DNA of 64,000 nucleotides from Phanerodontia chrysosporium (lineage: Eukaryota; Basidiomycota; Agaricomycetes; Polyporales; Phanerochaetaceae): assembly GCA_001910725.1 (NCBI GenBank), contig MJGA01000008.1, positions 620,001 through 684,000 of the forward strand, written 5' to 3'. A model generated the notes under the pieces. The model was not told where the DNA came from, made no database searches, and was given only the letters and a program-made list of their open reading frames with translations. Position numbers and translations under genes: made by a program. Positions 28,659 through 41,437 of this stretch are shown here, piece by piece (positions within the stretch are counted from its first letter, which is position 1; every line of letters starts with the position of its first letter).

Positions 28659-31297
28659 GTTGCAAGAAGGGCAAGTCATAGACGTACCAGATATTGGTAC
28701 TTTATAGGACTCGTGGAAGGCACGGCCCAAGCTGCTATGTGGCCAACATCGATGAGTCACGAGACTCAAAGTAACTCAAAGGAACAAAGGAATGGTATCA
28801 TGGAACGAACCTACGCCGCGTGGCGACAGGCCACTTCAAGTTGGTAAATCGGGTAAGTGCCACTCGCGACGAGCTGGCTAGTGGCTGGCTTGACTAGCAG
28901 CAGGTTGAGAGTCTGATGAGTATACATAAGTCTTCTTGTTTTGTAGGATACTGCATTCGACGTCAGTCGCAGTACTCACCCAAGCAGAGAGCTCGCCGTT
29001 CGTCTGAGAGTGTGTTGTGCCCAAATTTGGGGCCCGCGATCACCGCCGGCCTTTGCCGTAGCTTCAGTGCGCAACCTCAGCGATCCGTGGAGTTTCGTTG
29101 CAATCCACCGCTGTGGAAAGATATCACAGGAAGAGGCCCTGGGTAGGTGATGTACCGCGTGAAGTTACGAGGTAAATCCTGCTGCAGGCGTCTCGTCAGA
29201 CGCCTCCTAGGAGTGGCAGGGAACGTAAGAAGTCGCCCTTCCGGGCACTGTAAATGGTAAAACTTCCAGTACCAAAGCAATGAACTGTCAGAGCAGTCCT
29301 AGTTGACATATATGCTGGAGGATATGCTGCGACTCGCTCATCCGCAAAGTCAACAACTCCGTAACGGGTCGTTTCGGACAACAAGACTTACGCCACGAAG
29401 GTATCGGAAATCACCGGACGGTCTGATCGCAGTTTTGAGTCTCCGCTTCAAGGGGTGGTTGCGAATGCCAGCTCTTGCATGCATCTCCGAAATTTAGTTC
29501 GCTGACCTGGGTTGCGCGTACGTATACTCATAATCACACTCAATAGATTTTTACTCAAGGTCACTACGAACAATACAGATCAAGGATGCGGCCTTATCTT
29601 GCGTCTGAGTCGTGGTTCTCGTCTATTCGTGAAATCGTAATTCAACGGCCCCGCAAGGACATTGAGAAGGATGTTCGACATGAACAGGATCATTAATGTC
29701 GTGATTGATAGCAACGACATATTGTTGTGGCGCTGTAGGTAGTGGTGAGAGCGAATCTTGAATCTGAGTCTCATTGCGCCTGCCTTGCACTGATAGAGCA
29801 GTGAGCTGCAGTTCTGAAAGGGGGTGCTGTTAGCACGAAATTACGATTCATATGGGCTATCTCCTACTCACAGGGGCGACAGGGGCTAGACGCATTGTCA
29901 TGTAAGACGAATCCTTGTGAGTATATATCAACACCCAAGCCGCTGAGCGATGTGTTGTATTGCTACGATGCTGCATTCCTAAGAATGAGATGCATTTGCA
30001 GTTCTCCGGGAGAAAAAGGAAGATCCTCCATCTACGCTACGCTGTCTGCAAATAGTTCGTCGCTTGTCAAAACCGGGAGCGCCCCGCGGCTAGAAAGACG
30101 CGGTGTTGACACCTGAGGGCAGCAGAACGAGACAAATCATTCCCCGAAGACACCGCGATATCATCTTCTCTCCCCTGGCCGACGTAGAACCGGACGGCGA
30201 CGGGCGACCAGCCGCGACATTGCAAGAGATGCACTCTATGTACTGCCGCCCTAGATGACGTAAGGCAAGGAAGGTACGCGCTCTGGCAACCGACTAGTCT
30301 CCCCGACTCGCCCATCTCCCCATGGAATATCTTCGCCAAGCCTCTACAACACAATGCGTACTACCAAGCTCTGCATTTTAAGATGCAGACCGGTCTCATG
30401 CGTACCGCTCGACCATCGTCTCCAGGGTGCTCTGTACGTGGTCCGCTGCAGGCCGGCCTGCCGCACCATCATCTCAACATCCTCACAGTTGCTTTTTATA
30501 GCTCACTTCATGTGCAGAAGACGCGCCTCAGCCTATTGTGAAACGTTGAGTCTCGGCTATTGGTAGATGTTCGTCTACTTGCGGTGTCCACACTGGGCCT
30601 TGATCGCCAGCGGCAACTTGAGGCGGCGTTGCAGACTCGCTCACCTGAACGTTTTCTTCCATAGGTATGCATCCATCCGATTCGACCCGCAAGAGCGGCG
30701 GATCGCCGCCGGACATGCATGACGCGCCACTTGAAGACAACAGACTGCGCATCTGCTGCGGTACTGCCGCTAGAATGAGTAAGCAATCCACTCTCGAGAA
30801 CGAAAGTCTGCTTCGCGAAAGAACTGAGCAGCAGTTATTTCAGGACCACTATATGTAACGTCACCTATGCCGGCAATCAATCACCCACAGACTCCGTTTG
30901 CGAGCAATGTGCCTGCGCGCCCCGTCTCCGGACACTGGCAAGGTGGTGGTTCCGGATCTCAGAGCGCGTCTCGCCGCGCTCGCGAACGCAACGTCCTTGC
31001 CTATTATTGGGCCTACCATGTGGCCACACGCCGCCCTTGTGGCCGCAGAAGGACGAGCCGCGTCCGCAGTTCCGACGCGCGGGACCGGGCGCCACGACCT
31101 ACATTGCTGCCAGCGCCATGTCGTCCCCTGCGCGTGCGCGAAGAACCCGCTGCGCGCGGCGAATGCAGCGATCGCCCTCGCGTGCAGGCCCACTTGCCGT
31201 GTCTCCCCGGTCGCGCAACAGATTTCGAATCGCGCGTGCGTGCGCTCATGCAGCGTCCACGGCCAAAGAGACGACTCGCCGGCGGGGTCACTACGCG
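28659..31297. other. Gap of 2.6 kb between FunK1 2 and oxalate decarboxylase 1
   Basis: I see no supported multi-exon gene or repeat. A 64-codon frame on the minus strand (29774-29580) has a hydrophobic stretch followed by dibasic sites and is listed as a finding only. The right end is the promoter region of the oxalate decarboxylase gene. Confidence 0.5.
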
Positions 31298-31303
31298 TAT
31301 AAA
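31297..31303 (+). promoter_or_regulatory. TATA box of oxalate decarboxylase 1
   Basis: A TATAAA motif in gcgTATAAAggc lies about 90 nt before the ATG at 31390. The paralogue at 46010 has a TATAAAA about 75 nt before its ATG, so both probably have sharp, inducible promoters. Confidence 0.6.
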
Positions 31304-31389
31304 GGCTGGCACTGGTGTCCTGGTATCCTCAGCAGCACGACAGCCGCGTCTTGCCTAACACCCTCTGAACACACACCGCCTCTAGCAGC

Positions 31390-33363
31390 ATGCCCAGCCA
31401 GAGCTTCCTCGCCACCGTGGCCTGCGCCCTCCTGCTCGCGTCCCTCAGCGGCGCAGCACCTGCCGGCACCTCCTCAGCTTCTTCTTCTTCCTCTTCGTGG
31501 TCCTCGTCTACCGCACTTCACACAGGCGGTTGGCCGTCGTCCGAGGGCGCGCCCTCGTCAACGGGGGCCGCGCCGCCGGTGTACGAGACGGTGGCGCCCG
31601 CATCCGACGACCCGAACTACGTCGCCTGGACCCCCGGCTTTACGGGCACGCCAGAGGCGGAGCGTGGCACCCTCGGTGCGACGGTCATCGGCCCTCAGAA
31701 CGTGCCGCTCGATCTCGAGAACCCGGACCTCCTCGCTCCGCCGACGACGACAACGGCTCGTGTATGTGTTCCGCCTTGTTGCCTCCTCAATGCGGAATGT
31801 TGACCGAGTAACGCGTCTTGCAGGGCGAACGCGAAGTGGCCATTCAGCCTCAGTCACAACCGCCTCCAGACGGGCGGATGGGCGCGTCAGCAGAACAGTG
31901 CGTTACTCAACATAGCATAAGTCTTGACCGGTAGCTGACGATGCGCTGCACAGTCAATCAGCTTCCTGCTGCTGACGAGCTCGCCGGCGTTGATATGCGG
32001 CTCGAGAAGGGTGCGATTCGGTGCGTTCTCCTTATTGCGAAAAACTGCGCGGCGGTGGCTGATTTCTGTCTGGTTAGAGAACTGCACTGGCACACCGCGT
32101 CTGAGTGGGCGTACGTTACGAAGGTGGGTGATAATTTGATATCCATCGGTAGTAACCTGGACACCCTTTGCAGGGATCTGTACAAGTCACCGCTGTCAAC
32201 CAGCTTGGTCAGAACTTTGTTGGGACTGCGGTACGTGGCGCAGATATGGCGGTACCGAAAATAATCTGACACTATCGGCAAACAGAATCAAGGCGATCTG
32301 TGGTTCTTCCCTGCTGGTGTGCCTCACTCGCTTCAGGCTACGAACGCAACCGAAGACGGATCTGAGTTCTTGCTAGTGAGTAGTCTCTATCAGTATATGC
32401 AGCGAAGATTTTCAGTGCGGCCCAGGTCTTCGACAACGGCAGCTTCGATGAGGACGGCACATTCTTGATCACGGACTGGCTCGCGCACACTCCGAAGGAG
32501 GTCATTGCGAAGAATTTCCAGGCCCCGATCTCAGTCTTTAACGAACTTCCCGGAGAGGAACTCTACATCTTCCCTGCCGGTGCGTCAGCTATGCTCTCGC
32601 AACAAGAATCAGAAGGACTAACCTGATGATGGTAGCGCCACCGGGCCCGGACTCGGACGCGCCTGTGAGCCCATACGGGTCGGTGCCCAGCCCGTACACG
32701 TTCGCGATGTCGCAGATGCCGGCCACCGAGCTCTCTGGCGGGTCAGTCAAGATCGTAGACTCGCACATCTTCAACATCTCGAAGACAACCGCCGTCGCAG
32801 AGGTCACGGTCAACCCCGGAGCGATGCGCGAGCTGCACTGGCACCCGACCCAGGACGAGTGGACGTACTTCTTGTGAGTTCTTTTACACTGGGCCCATGA
32901 AGAACCATTGCTGACGATAGTGCAGGGAGGGAAATGCCCGTGTCACGGTCTTTGCTTCGCAAGGCAATGCAAACACGTTCAACTTCCAGGGCGGCGACAT
33001 CGGTGAGCCTATCTATTCCAAGAATACCTCCTGCGATTCTGACGCCTTCCCCAGGTTACATCCCCGCGTCGCACGGCCATTACGTCGAGAACATCGGGAA
33101 CACGACGCTCCGCTTCCTCGAGGTGTTCAAGACAGCGACGTTCCAGGACGTTAGCCTTAGCCAGGTGCGCACTATCCTGTCTCTGCTTAGCGATGAAGAT
33201 ACTAAGATCGATCGCAAAGTGGCTCGCGCTCACGCCCCCGGCAATGGTCGAGGCGACGCTGAACCTCAAGCCGGGTGACCTCAAGTACCTCAGCAAGGTC
33301 AAGCCTGTCGTCGTCGGTCCTGCCCCGATCAATGGCACGACAAACAACACACTTGGTGCTTGA
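31390..33363 (+). CDS. Secreted bicupin oxalate decarboxylase 1
   Basis: Converts oxalate to formate and CO2 with Mn at cupin centres; in wood-decay fungi it controls extracellular oxalate and pH. The gene has many short introns. A signal peptide (about residues 1-23, LLLASLSGAAPA) and a Ser-rich linker are followed by the family motif KWPFSLSHNRLQTGGWARQQN. Cupin 1 carries ELHWHTASEWAY and the later PHSLQA histidine. Cupin 2 carries MRELHWHPTQDEW and SHGHYVENIGN. Both H-x-H...E sets and the downstream His are present, so both metal sites look intact. It ends NGTTNNTLGA. No frame break is seen. The paralogue at 46010 shares the intron pattern. Confidence 0.92.
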
Positions 33364-34253
33364 TCTAGGATCGCTGCCTTCTGATGGTGGACTGGATTGC
33401 ACCCGAATAACTCTATTGACCTTCATACTCTTCGAACTAACGACCTGTCCTTAATGCCCTCGTATGCGTGTCACATCATATGCTCTTCTTTACTAGTGTA
33501 TATGACCCGACTCCGTAATGATAGTTATGTTGCCACATGTGCGTGGCGAACTCGCCACCTCATGAATGACGAGCCGGTTGAGATTTCACATCTCCATTGC
33601 AGCAATCTCATCTGCAGTTAGCGTAGCTCAATCGATCCCCTATACCGACGGATAATGCAGTGGACGCGATGTCAAAACCTCGTGGAAGCTTCTCAAAGGC
33701 CTCACCCGAGCGAAGTTTCATACAAACGTCAAATCGCGCACTTGTCCGACTCAAACATCCAGACCCGTATACCCGCACCCATGGCGATGAGGGCCACTTT
33801 GCGCCACGCGCGGTATACCACTACTTGATAAACACTGTGCCAGATTGCTCGACTTATTCGGGTCCTACTGTGAAGATTTTGGAATGAAGCAGTCGACGCG
33901 GTGCCATCCAGACGCCATCGCCAATCCTTCTCGAGGCCATTTGTATGAAAGATAGCATTAGCACATTGACATGCTCCAGCGACATTCAAATCGAGTGACA
34001 GCAGACTGTTGCAGCGGGCTCGCGTCCGACAGTTGTAGGTGGAAGGACCGTGACTGGGCCTAGTCTAGGAGCCATAACACAGGCGGACGCGCCCGCACGG
34101 CGGGGTAGTGGTAGGATATTCGCGGTTATTCGAACACCACGTGGGCCGGCGAGGGCAGCGGAGCGCAGGGCCTCATCAAGGCAACTCTAGGTCTAAGAGC
34201 AGGATGAACGGTGAGATAAATCACAAAAAATAGCTTAAGTACGCACTCCAACG
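33364..34253. other. Gap: intergenic, nothing supported
   Basis: About 890 nt between the convergent 3' ends of oxalate decarboxylase 1 and the bL31m gene. I see only short frames. Confidence 0.5.
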
Positions 34254-34676
34254 TTACTGCTTTTTGTCGTCCTCTTCCAGCTCGATGCTGCCTATCTCCA
34301 TGCCCTCGAACTTCTTGGAGAAGCGACCCATACGACCGACAAGCTTGCCCTCTTCCTCTTCTCCTTCTCTCGCAATAAGGGCGTTCCAAAGTGGGTTATT
34401 TGTTGTATCGCGCGTGCTGCGGAAGGTGCCACGGGGTGAGGTGGTGTGGTGGACGAAGCTGGAACCGTCTGCGAGTACGACCAGTTGAGGGAAGTGCGGA
34501 ACGAATGGCTTCGGGAGCTTAGGTGCACGCTTCTCCAGACGTGCGTGCGGCCGTACGGCGACGTCGACAGCGCCCGCGCGTACGTCGGTGCTGCTGGCGA
34601 GCGCAGGGCCTGGGCGAGCGAAAGCGACATGGCGGCCGGTCTGGAGGTCGAGCGGGGCGCTCTCGCGCTGCTGCAA
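34254..34676 (-). CDS. MRPL36: Mitochondrial large-subunit ribosomal protein bL31m (5' end unresolved)
   Basis: The mature part, KLPKPFVPHFPQLVVLADG then SSFVHHTTSPRG and NNPLWN, matches the fungal bL31m family (yeast Mrpl36). An acidic/Lys tail ends EEDDKKQ. It acts in the mitoribosome large subunit. This frame has no ATG upstream. A nearby ATG in another frame (MSLSLAQALRSP...ARALSTSP, about 34630) looks like a mitochondrial targeting peptide. A short intron or a frame error must therefore connect them, and I could not place a convincing junction. It is divergent from the MICOS gene at 34767 and shares its promoter region. Confidence 0.75.
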   Translation of the reverse strand: MQQRESAPLDLQTGRHVAFARPGPALASSTDVRAGAVDVAVRPHARLEKRAPKLPKPFVPHFPQLVVLADGSSFVHHTTSPRGTFRSTRDTTNNPLWNALIAREGEEEEGKLVGRMGRFSKKFEGMEIGSIELEEDDKKQ

Positions 34677-34766
34677 ACCGCGGCGCTAGGCCCACGTGGG
34701 AGAAGACGCCCAGCGTCCTGCTGCCCCCGACCGCCCGCTTGTCGTCGCACACCATCATCGCTCTCG

Positions 34767-35938
34767 ATGTTTCGCCAGTCCCTCCGCGCAGTGAGCACTA
34801 CCTTTCTTCGGCTTCATTGATAGGCTTATTGAGGCTTATACTAAAGTATAGGCGGACAGCGCTGAGTGCAGCTGCAACGGCAGCTGTGCTCGTGCACGAA
34901 CATGATCTGAGCAGAAAGGAGAAGGTACGCTCGAATCGCCTCTACAGAACGCTTGAGGTGTCTAACGCTGTTTCCTTGCCCTTCTTAGTTGCCGATATAC
35001 CCTCAACCGGAGCCAGAGATCCTCCTCCAGGAGGTGCCCTCGGAGCTTGAGCACCAGATTGGCAAGGCACGCGAAGCCGTCACGCAGACCTACCTCGACG
35101 CGCACGCAAAAGTACAGAGTGTTGTCTCCCGATGGATTGGCGTTGAGCATGCTGTTGAAGGTGCGTTGTCCGCGAACTGTGGAGCTGCACTTTCCTCATT
35201 TCGCATACAGAGCGCCTGAAGTCTCTCACCACTCCGGAAGAGCCTCTGACTCCCGGTGTGCTTTACGTCGGTGTCGCGGCGCTCACTGGCTCCGTCCTTG
35301 CGCGTAATCGTGGCATCTTCATGCGCGTGACACTCCCTCCTGCGCTGCTGCTGCTCTCCTTCAACCACTTCCTCCCCAAGACCGCTCACAACGTCGGCGC
35401 GTACCTCGGCGCGCTCGAGGAGGCGTACGCACCCGCCCTTGCAGAGAAACACGCTATCGCGAACGCACACACGCGCATGGCCTGGGAGCAGCTGAAGGAG
35501 AAGACCGCAGAAAGCCGCGCGAGTCTCGGCCATGGCGTCGAGAGCCTTCTCGAGCGCGTGCAGGACACGACCGGCCTCAAGGTTCGTGAGGCGCTGCGCG
35601 TGCGCACGAATGAGGCGCAGGGCGTTGCTGAGCGCGCCCGCGAGCGATGGGCGGAGAGTATTCAGGCGGCCGAGCGCAAAGCGCATGAGGCGCGCGAGGC
35701 CGTCCAGGCCAAGGTCACTGAGGCGCGTGAGGCGGCGGCGAAGAGCGTCGAGCACGCGCAAGCTGCGGTGGCTGAGAAGGTAGAGGAGGTCCAGGCTGTG
35801 GTCGAGGAGAAGGTTGAGGAAGCCAAGGAAGCCGTACAGCACAAGGCTGAGCAGACGGATGCAGTTGTTGAGCAGACGAAGGAGGAGGTTAAGGCAGTCG
35901 TCGAGGAAAAGCCCCAGCCGCCGAAGCGTCTTGTGTAA
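34767..35938 (+). CDS. MICOS subunit Mic26/Mic27-like (apolipoprotein O family)
   Basis: Four exons: 34767-34790, 34847-34924, 34989-35160 and 35211-35938, giving 333 residues with all phases matching. The N-terminus (MFRQSLRAYRRTALSAAAT) looks mitochondrial. The APOO-type core has PIYPQPEPEILLQEVPSELE, then a linker, then PLTPGVLYVGVAALTGSVLARNRG and LPPALLLLSFNHFLPKTAHN. The last two are short hydrophobic segments that would sit in the inner membrane at cristae junctions. The C-terminal 150 residues are an Ala/Glu/Lys/Val-rich helical repeat region. Assignment between Mic26 and Mic27 is open. Divergent from bL31m, a plausible shared promoter for two mitochondrial proteins. Confidence 0.82.
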
Positions 35939-36221
35939 AGACTGCGTTACATCGTTTCTATTCATAGATTCATTTGCACGCGGCTATTACCCTCGACAGA
36001 TGCCTGAGAGCTGCTGAAGCCTGAACGTCCGGGTGGCCTGCATTTGACCTTAGGTCCTCAGGAACCATCTGCACACTCATATCATTCAGGCTGGCAAGCT
36101 CGAAATGTTTCGATGGAGATTACTCGATTATATATTGTATAGCTACCCATCCAAGCTTGCATAATCTTGTGCGTATATCCAGACAGAATGTCCCATCATG
36201 AGATGCGAACACGGGTATACA

Positions 36222-39200
36222 TCAAACCACGCCGGGCGTAGAATCCTCAGTGGCATGACGGTCGCGAGTCCGGTCGCGGGCCCTGGGCCGTGGAGTCGGG
36301 ACGGCAACATCTCCATCTCGTTCTCGTTGCCGTGAAGGCGTCGCGGGGTCCTTGGGCCGGGGTGTCGTCGCGCCAGACCTCTCCTTAGTCTTGGTCTGCC
36401 GGAAACAGAGGAACTCGATACCCGTGGCGCGGCGCGCCTCCGCGAGGGTCTTCTTCACCCCATCGAGGTGCGTCTGCAGGTTCTCGTCGCCGGACTTCCG
36501 GGCGTATGCTTGCGAGATCTTGTTGTACAGCTCCGCGAGGGTCTTGCCGGCGGACGGGGTGACGTACCGGGAGAGTGTCTGGTGCATAAACTCGATCTCG
36601 AGTGTCGCCTGGACGTAGGGTCAGCGCCCAGCGGCGATAGAGCGGAGGACGGGACTCACCCGCAGCATTCCACCCATGCCGAACTTCTTCACTTGCCGGA
36701 AGCAGAGCAAGGCTTCTTCGGCGACATATTCGACGAGCGCATTGAGCGTACGGTCGAGCAGAGGGGCCGCAGCCGCGCTGACTTGAGCATGTATCCCGAC
36801 AAGATACATGAGGATCTCGAACACATATGGTCGGATTTCTGTATCTCACATTAGCCATTGCTGCCGTCCGAGATGAGGACAAATAAGTTCACCTTTTGGT
36901 TGCGGTGTCTCGAACCAGTCCATCGCAGGGTCCAAGATGCCTCCGCGTACAATGGCTGTAAGAGTGCTCGCCTTTGGCCTGACGTAACTGTCGAACAGCG
37001 TCTTGTCTAACTCTGCTACAACCGCCGACAGAGTCTAAGATATATACTCAGCATCGAGTTGGCACCGGAGCAAAGGATAGAAGTCACCTGTCGCTCTTCT
37101 TCGATCGAGATGCCAAACGCGCTCTCTAGCTCGTTAATCATGCTCGGTATGACCTGTTTGGAGAGATGTCCGAAATTCGAGACCACGAGCAACAAACGTG
37201 TATCCTGCAGGAATGGTCAACAGATGCCTACCATACCCTGGCACGCCACCTACCGGATTCGAGACATCCAGCAAGTCTAAAGAATTCGGTTCGGTTGGAC
37301 CGACGCTCTCCGAGGTCGACTTCGGATCAACAGCATTTGGGTGCTCGTCGGATGCAAGATGAACCATGCCGTCGAGGAAAGCGTAAAGCGTGTCCAAGAA
37401 GGCCTTCGCTATCCTTGACACGAAAGCCTGAGGTACCGGATTCTGTTTGATGAGCCGGGATGTCGATGTCGCTGCGCTGGACAGATCGACACCTCCGGCG
37501 ATCTTGAAGGCGCCAGTAGTAACATGCCGTTGAAAGAGCCGGATCTGGGACAGATAAGTGGTTGTATGCGGCTCTGTTGGCGACCCGCGCCAGGTCTCGA
37601 GATGATAGAAAACGTTGGCGTCTTTAGACCCCAGTCAGTGTCACATGTATGAGATATTTTAGGAGCAACAAACCCCGCAACCAAGCATGGACTAGTACGT
37701 CGTCGAACTTCCACCTTGCGCTCTCCAGCAGGCTCTTCAGACTAGACGATGCCTCCGACGAGATTTCCATAGTGTTAATCTCATTGACGGTCTCTTGAAT
37801 CTCCCCCAGGATCTTCGCAAGATGGTGCATCGTCGTAAGCGTATTCGAGTTCTTCGGAAGCAGCGCCGGTGTGGGACTGGTACCAAGACTGGGAGACGTG
37901 ACTGCCTCGGAGAACAGGAAGAACTCAGAGAGAAGTGTAATGTATTGCTTAATGATGTCGAGGGCCATCGTGCGGCACTGCGATGGGCTTCTCCTTGACG
38001 TGCCAGTGACATTCTGAGCTGAGAGTCAATGAACGTATCACATGGCGTGAAGTGGCCCACGAACCTTCCGATATTTCCCATCCAAGAATGCGGTAGAGAT
38101 CCTCCAGAAGTTTGGCAGAGCGCTGAGCATAACCTCGGACGTGCTCTTAACTAGGCTAAGAACAGCTTGCCAAATCTCATGGCCACCCCCTTGTGCTACT
38201 GAGGGTCAGCGAAGCGATACGAGAAGTCTGTCACGCATTTACCAATAATTGCGTCCGACTGTTTGGTGTCGAGCGCGCTCATACACAATCTGAGTTGGGA
38301 TGCCAAGGACTGGGTCAGCTTCTCGGGTGTCGAGGTCTCGTCTGTATCAGGAGGCTTATCGTGCAAGGCTACAAGCGTTCAATGAGATGGAAGAAGAAGG
38401 CAATAATGCAAGTTATCGGACCTTGAATAACTGCCACTGACGCGTCGTAAGTTTCCCGCATCTGTGTGAGAATATACTGATGCTGAGCATCGAAGTACGT
38501 CCAGACCGGCTCCTCGTTCGGACTAAGTTCCATCAATATCCTACGCACATTTCCAGTCAGATCATGTGCAGCCCCCAGACACCAAGTTGCGAGCTTACTC
38601 CAGGGTCTTCTCTTGCTCTTCCACACTTCGTGATGGTTCTTGCAGTTTACCATGTAGCTGGTTGCGCATCTCACCCATGACACGCTCGACCGTAGACCAA
38701 ACTTTCTCGAGGATCCGCTTCTGCTGCTGCTGAGCTGCTAGCGATGCCTGGCCGTCTTTCGTGGACCCTATAGGAAGCAGCTGTCCCGGACGAGACTCCA
38801 TCATAAATCTCCCCTTCTTGTAGTCTCGTAATGCCGCCTCATATCGGCCCTGCAGGAGGCTTCAGAACACGAAGTCGGATGGCGCCGCTGAAACATACCG
38901 CCTCGATAGACTCCATCAGAGAGCTCGGCAGATTGAAATAGAATCGCGAACGGTCAAATACTCCCAGAGTTGTTCGCAGCTTCTGCGCTTTTAGGGAATT
39001 CTCTAACACCGGTAGGAAGACTTGGTCGGCTTTCTGGGCTCCAGCTGAGGCGGACAATACGGATCAGGAGTCTGTCGCTTATAGCCTATCGGACATACCC
39101 TTCAAGTGCTCGCGAAGTTGTTTTGTCCCATACTCGCTGTCCTCGGCGAGGAGTCCTTCACGCATCTCGGCATAGAGCGCTGCGCGACCCTCAGAGTTCG

Positions 39201-39788
39201 CTCACTACTCGGGTTCGGGATGCATACCATCTGTAGCGGCTTTGACAGCGACGAACCTGTCAAAGTTCTCCTCGACAAGTACCCTGATAGCTTCTGAGCG
39301 CGAGTCAATGGCGGTCTTCAGGTGGGAGATACCAGCCGAGAAGTCTTGAAATGTTGCGTTCGGATGCACCACGGAGAGGAAGGTTTTGGGCGTGAAAGAC
39401 TTGGACGAGATGAGCACCGCAGCCTCTGTACCACACCCGTCAGGCTGTATCGCTTTGGGATTGCACCGACGCTACTGACTAGTCTCGGGATCAAGGTTGC
39501 GCAGGCTGAAGACTCAGTTAGCATACACAGCACAGTGTGGGCTTATGCGCGTACTCTACAGTCGCTTGTAGACCGAGCGGGTCATTCTCGTATTCGCTAC
39601 CGCCGCCGGTGGGACTCATGACCATCATCGCGTCGTCGAGATCCTCGCCCACTTCCTCCCATTTCCTACGCACGCTTGAGTCAGCCGTCGAGCACCATGT
39701 CTCAAAGACATTACGTTGGGGAGGCCGTGGTAAGCTTGTAGGCTTTCAGAAGATCTCCATCGTCCACGTCGAAGTTGAGTTTTGTCAT
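36222..39788 (-). CDS. SEC5: Exocyst complex component Sec5
   Basis: Tethers secretory vesicles at the plasma membrane as part of the octameric exocyst. Start at ATG 39788: [20 protein letters not shown], then an intron and [13 protein letters not shown]. The strongly conserved fungal Sec5 core follows: [19 protein letters not shown], then [40 protein letters not shown] and [16 protein letters not shown]. Next are the segments with [38 protein letters not shown] and [15 protein letters not shown]. The C-terminus has [18 protein letters not shown] and [13 protein letters not shown], then a basic Pro/Arg/Thr tail. At least ten short introns interrupt it. I see no disabling lesion. It is divergent from the fatty acid hydroxylase 275 nt away. 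Confidence 0.93.
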
Positions 39789-40063
39789 TTCAGTCTGCGC
39801 GCACTTGTCGGACTCTCGGCGGAGGCGGCACTACCTAGCGAGCTCGGACGCGTTTGTTTCAGAGTCGTTATGCTCCGCTGCCGCGCAGAGGATTTGTGCG
39901 ATGACAAGGTGTGTATTGCGTACGATGCCGTGAGGATTCGCGAGAGAGAGAACGCGTGGCAGTGGAGGTGGTTGTTACCCGACGAGATGCGTCCAGTCCG
40001 CGTCTGGTCCCCGCCCCGAAACCGTGAGAGATTGTGAATTTCAATATTCATAACACGCAGTAA

Positions 40064-41437
40064 ATGTGGAACGACCCCTTGTCTCCGACCACCTCCTGCA
40101 CGCCCTCCATGTCCAAGCGCATTCGCATCTTCACAGCTGAGGACGTCGCCGAGCATCGCTCGACCCAAAGCTGCTGGGTCTCTCACCGCGGCAAGGTTTA
40201 CGACATCACGAATTTCCTCGATGACCACCCTGGAGGCGACGAGATCGTGCTGAAGTATGCTGGCAAGGACATAGAGGAGATTATGCAGGACCCGCTCGAG
40301 CATGAGCACTCTGACTCTGCATACGAGATGCTGGAAGAGTTTCTCATTGGTCGCCTCGGAACAGGCGAAGCTGTGGTCAGCGACGATTGGGAAGCGACGG
40401 ATGATTTCGAGCCGGAGGAGACGGACACCACGAAGGATTACGAGAAGAACCAATTCCTGGACTTGCGAAAGCCATTGTTGAGGCAGGTTTGGGAGGCTAA
40501 CTGGAGCAAGTCGTACTACCTCATCCAAGTTCACCAACCGCGGCATCTCACGGACTCCGCCCCGATGTTTGGCTCTCCTTTCCTTGAGGTATGTGCCATG
40601 CCTTTCTGCTAGCACTAACTCTGACCTCCCGCTTCAGGTCTTCACCAAAACCGCTTGGTATGTTATCCCGACCATCTGGCTGCCCATCGCCATCTACCTC
40701 TACCTCCGCTCTTCCGTCCAATTCACCCTCGGCAACAACTCCTTGCCGCCTTTCTACGTCGACCCCGGAGCACCTCTCCGTGTACTGCTGAAGATCGGTA
40801 TTCCAGCCTCCACATTTGCAAAGACAACCGCCTGCTTCCTGTTCGGCAACCTTGTGTGGACCTTCCTGGAATATACCCTTCACCGTTTTCTGTTCCACCT
40901 CGACAACTACCTCCCGGATCACTACGCTTTCCTTACTCTGCATTTCTTGCTGCATGGCATTCACCACTACCTACCCATGGATAGGTGCGTCGATAATAAC
41001 CGTTAGCCATGGTGTTGTTGACTGAGTACCATTCCGCAGGCTGAGACTGGTTATGCCACCAGTACTGTTCGCCGCCCTTTCATACCCCTTCACACGGCTT
41101 GCGCACCTGCTCTTCCCTGCTGCTGTGGCGAATGGCATCATTGCAGGTTCATATGTATTCTGTGAGTTGTCGTGGCGGATTATGACGTGACTGTTTACTG
41201 ATCCATCATGCCTAGATGTGTTGTATGACTGCATGCACTATGCGTATGTTCAGCCGTTCGCTCGAAATGCACCAGTTACTCACAGCCTCTTCCAGTATGC
41301 ACCACACGCGCTTGCCTGCCTACCTGAAGGAGATGAAGAAGTACCATCTCGCTCACCACTACAAGAATTTCGACCTCGGGTTTGGCGTCACCAGCAAGAT
41401 CTGGGACTATGTTTTCAACACTGTTCTCCCAGTATAG
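40064..41437 (+). CDS. SCS7: Fatty acid 2-hydroxylase (cytochrome b5 fusion)
   Basis: Hydroxylates the very-long-chain fatty acid of ceramide in the ER. Five exons: 40064-40588, 40638-40984, 41040-41161, 41216-41243 and 41296-41437, giving 387 residues with matching phases. The cytochrome b5 domain (about 15-95) has the haem-binding DDHPGGDEI and the second His in LEHEHSD. Membrane segments and the di-iron histidine boxes follow: HRFLFH, HFLLHGIHH, YDCMHYAMHH and HLAHH. The end, NFDLGFGVTSKIWDY, is typical of the family. A second in-frame ATG at 40109 could be the true start, since the cytochrome b5 homology begins just after it. Confidence 0.94.

Noticed and set aside
31007..31915. 302-codon plus-strand frame across the start of oxalate decarboxylase 1
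   Set aside because: It overlaps the promoter, signal peptide and first intron of a clear gene in another frame and is Arg/Pro/Ser low-complexity.
33600..33640. tRNA-like string TAGCGTAGCTCAATCGATCCC
   Set aside because: No matching T-arm or acceptor stem downstream. Not a tRNA.
35211..35965. Long minus-strand frame opposite the last exon of the MICOS gene
   Set aside because: Leu/Arg-rich shadow of the Ala/Glu-rich coding exon, whose spliced homology on the plus strand is clear.
39537..40037. 166-codon plus-strand frame across the start of SEC5
   Set aside because: Antisense to the conserved first exons of SEC5 and without any domain.
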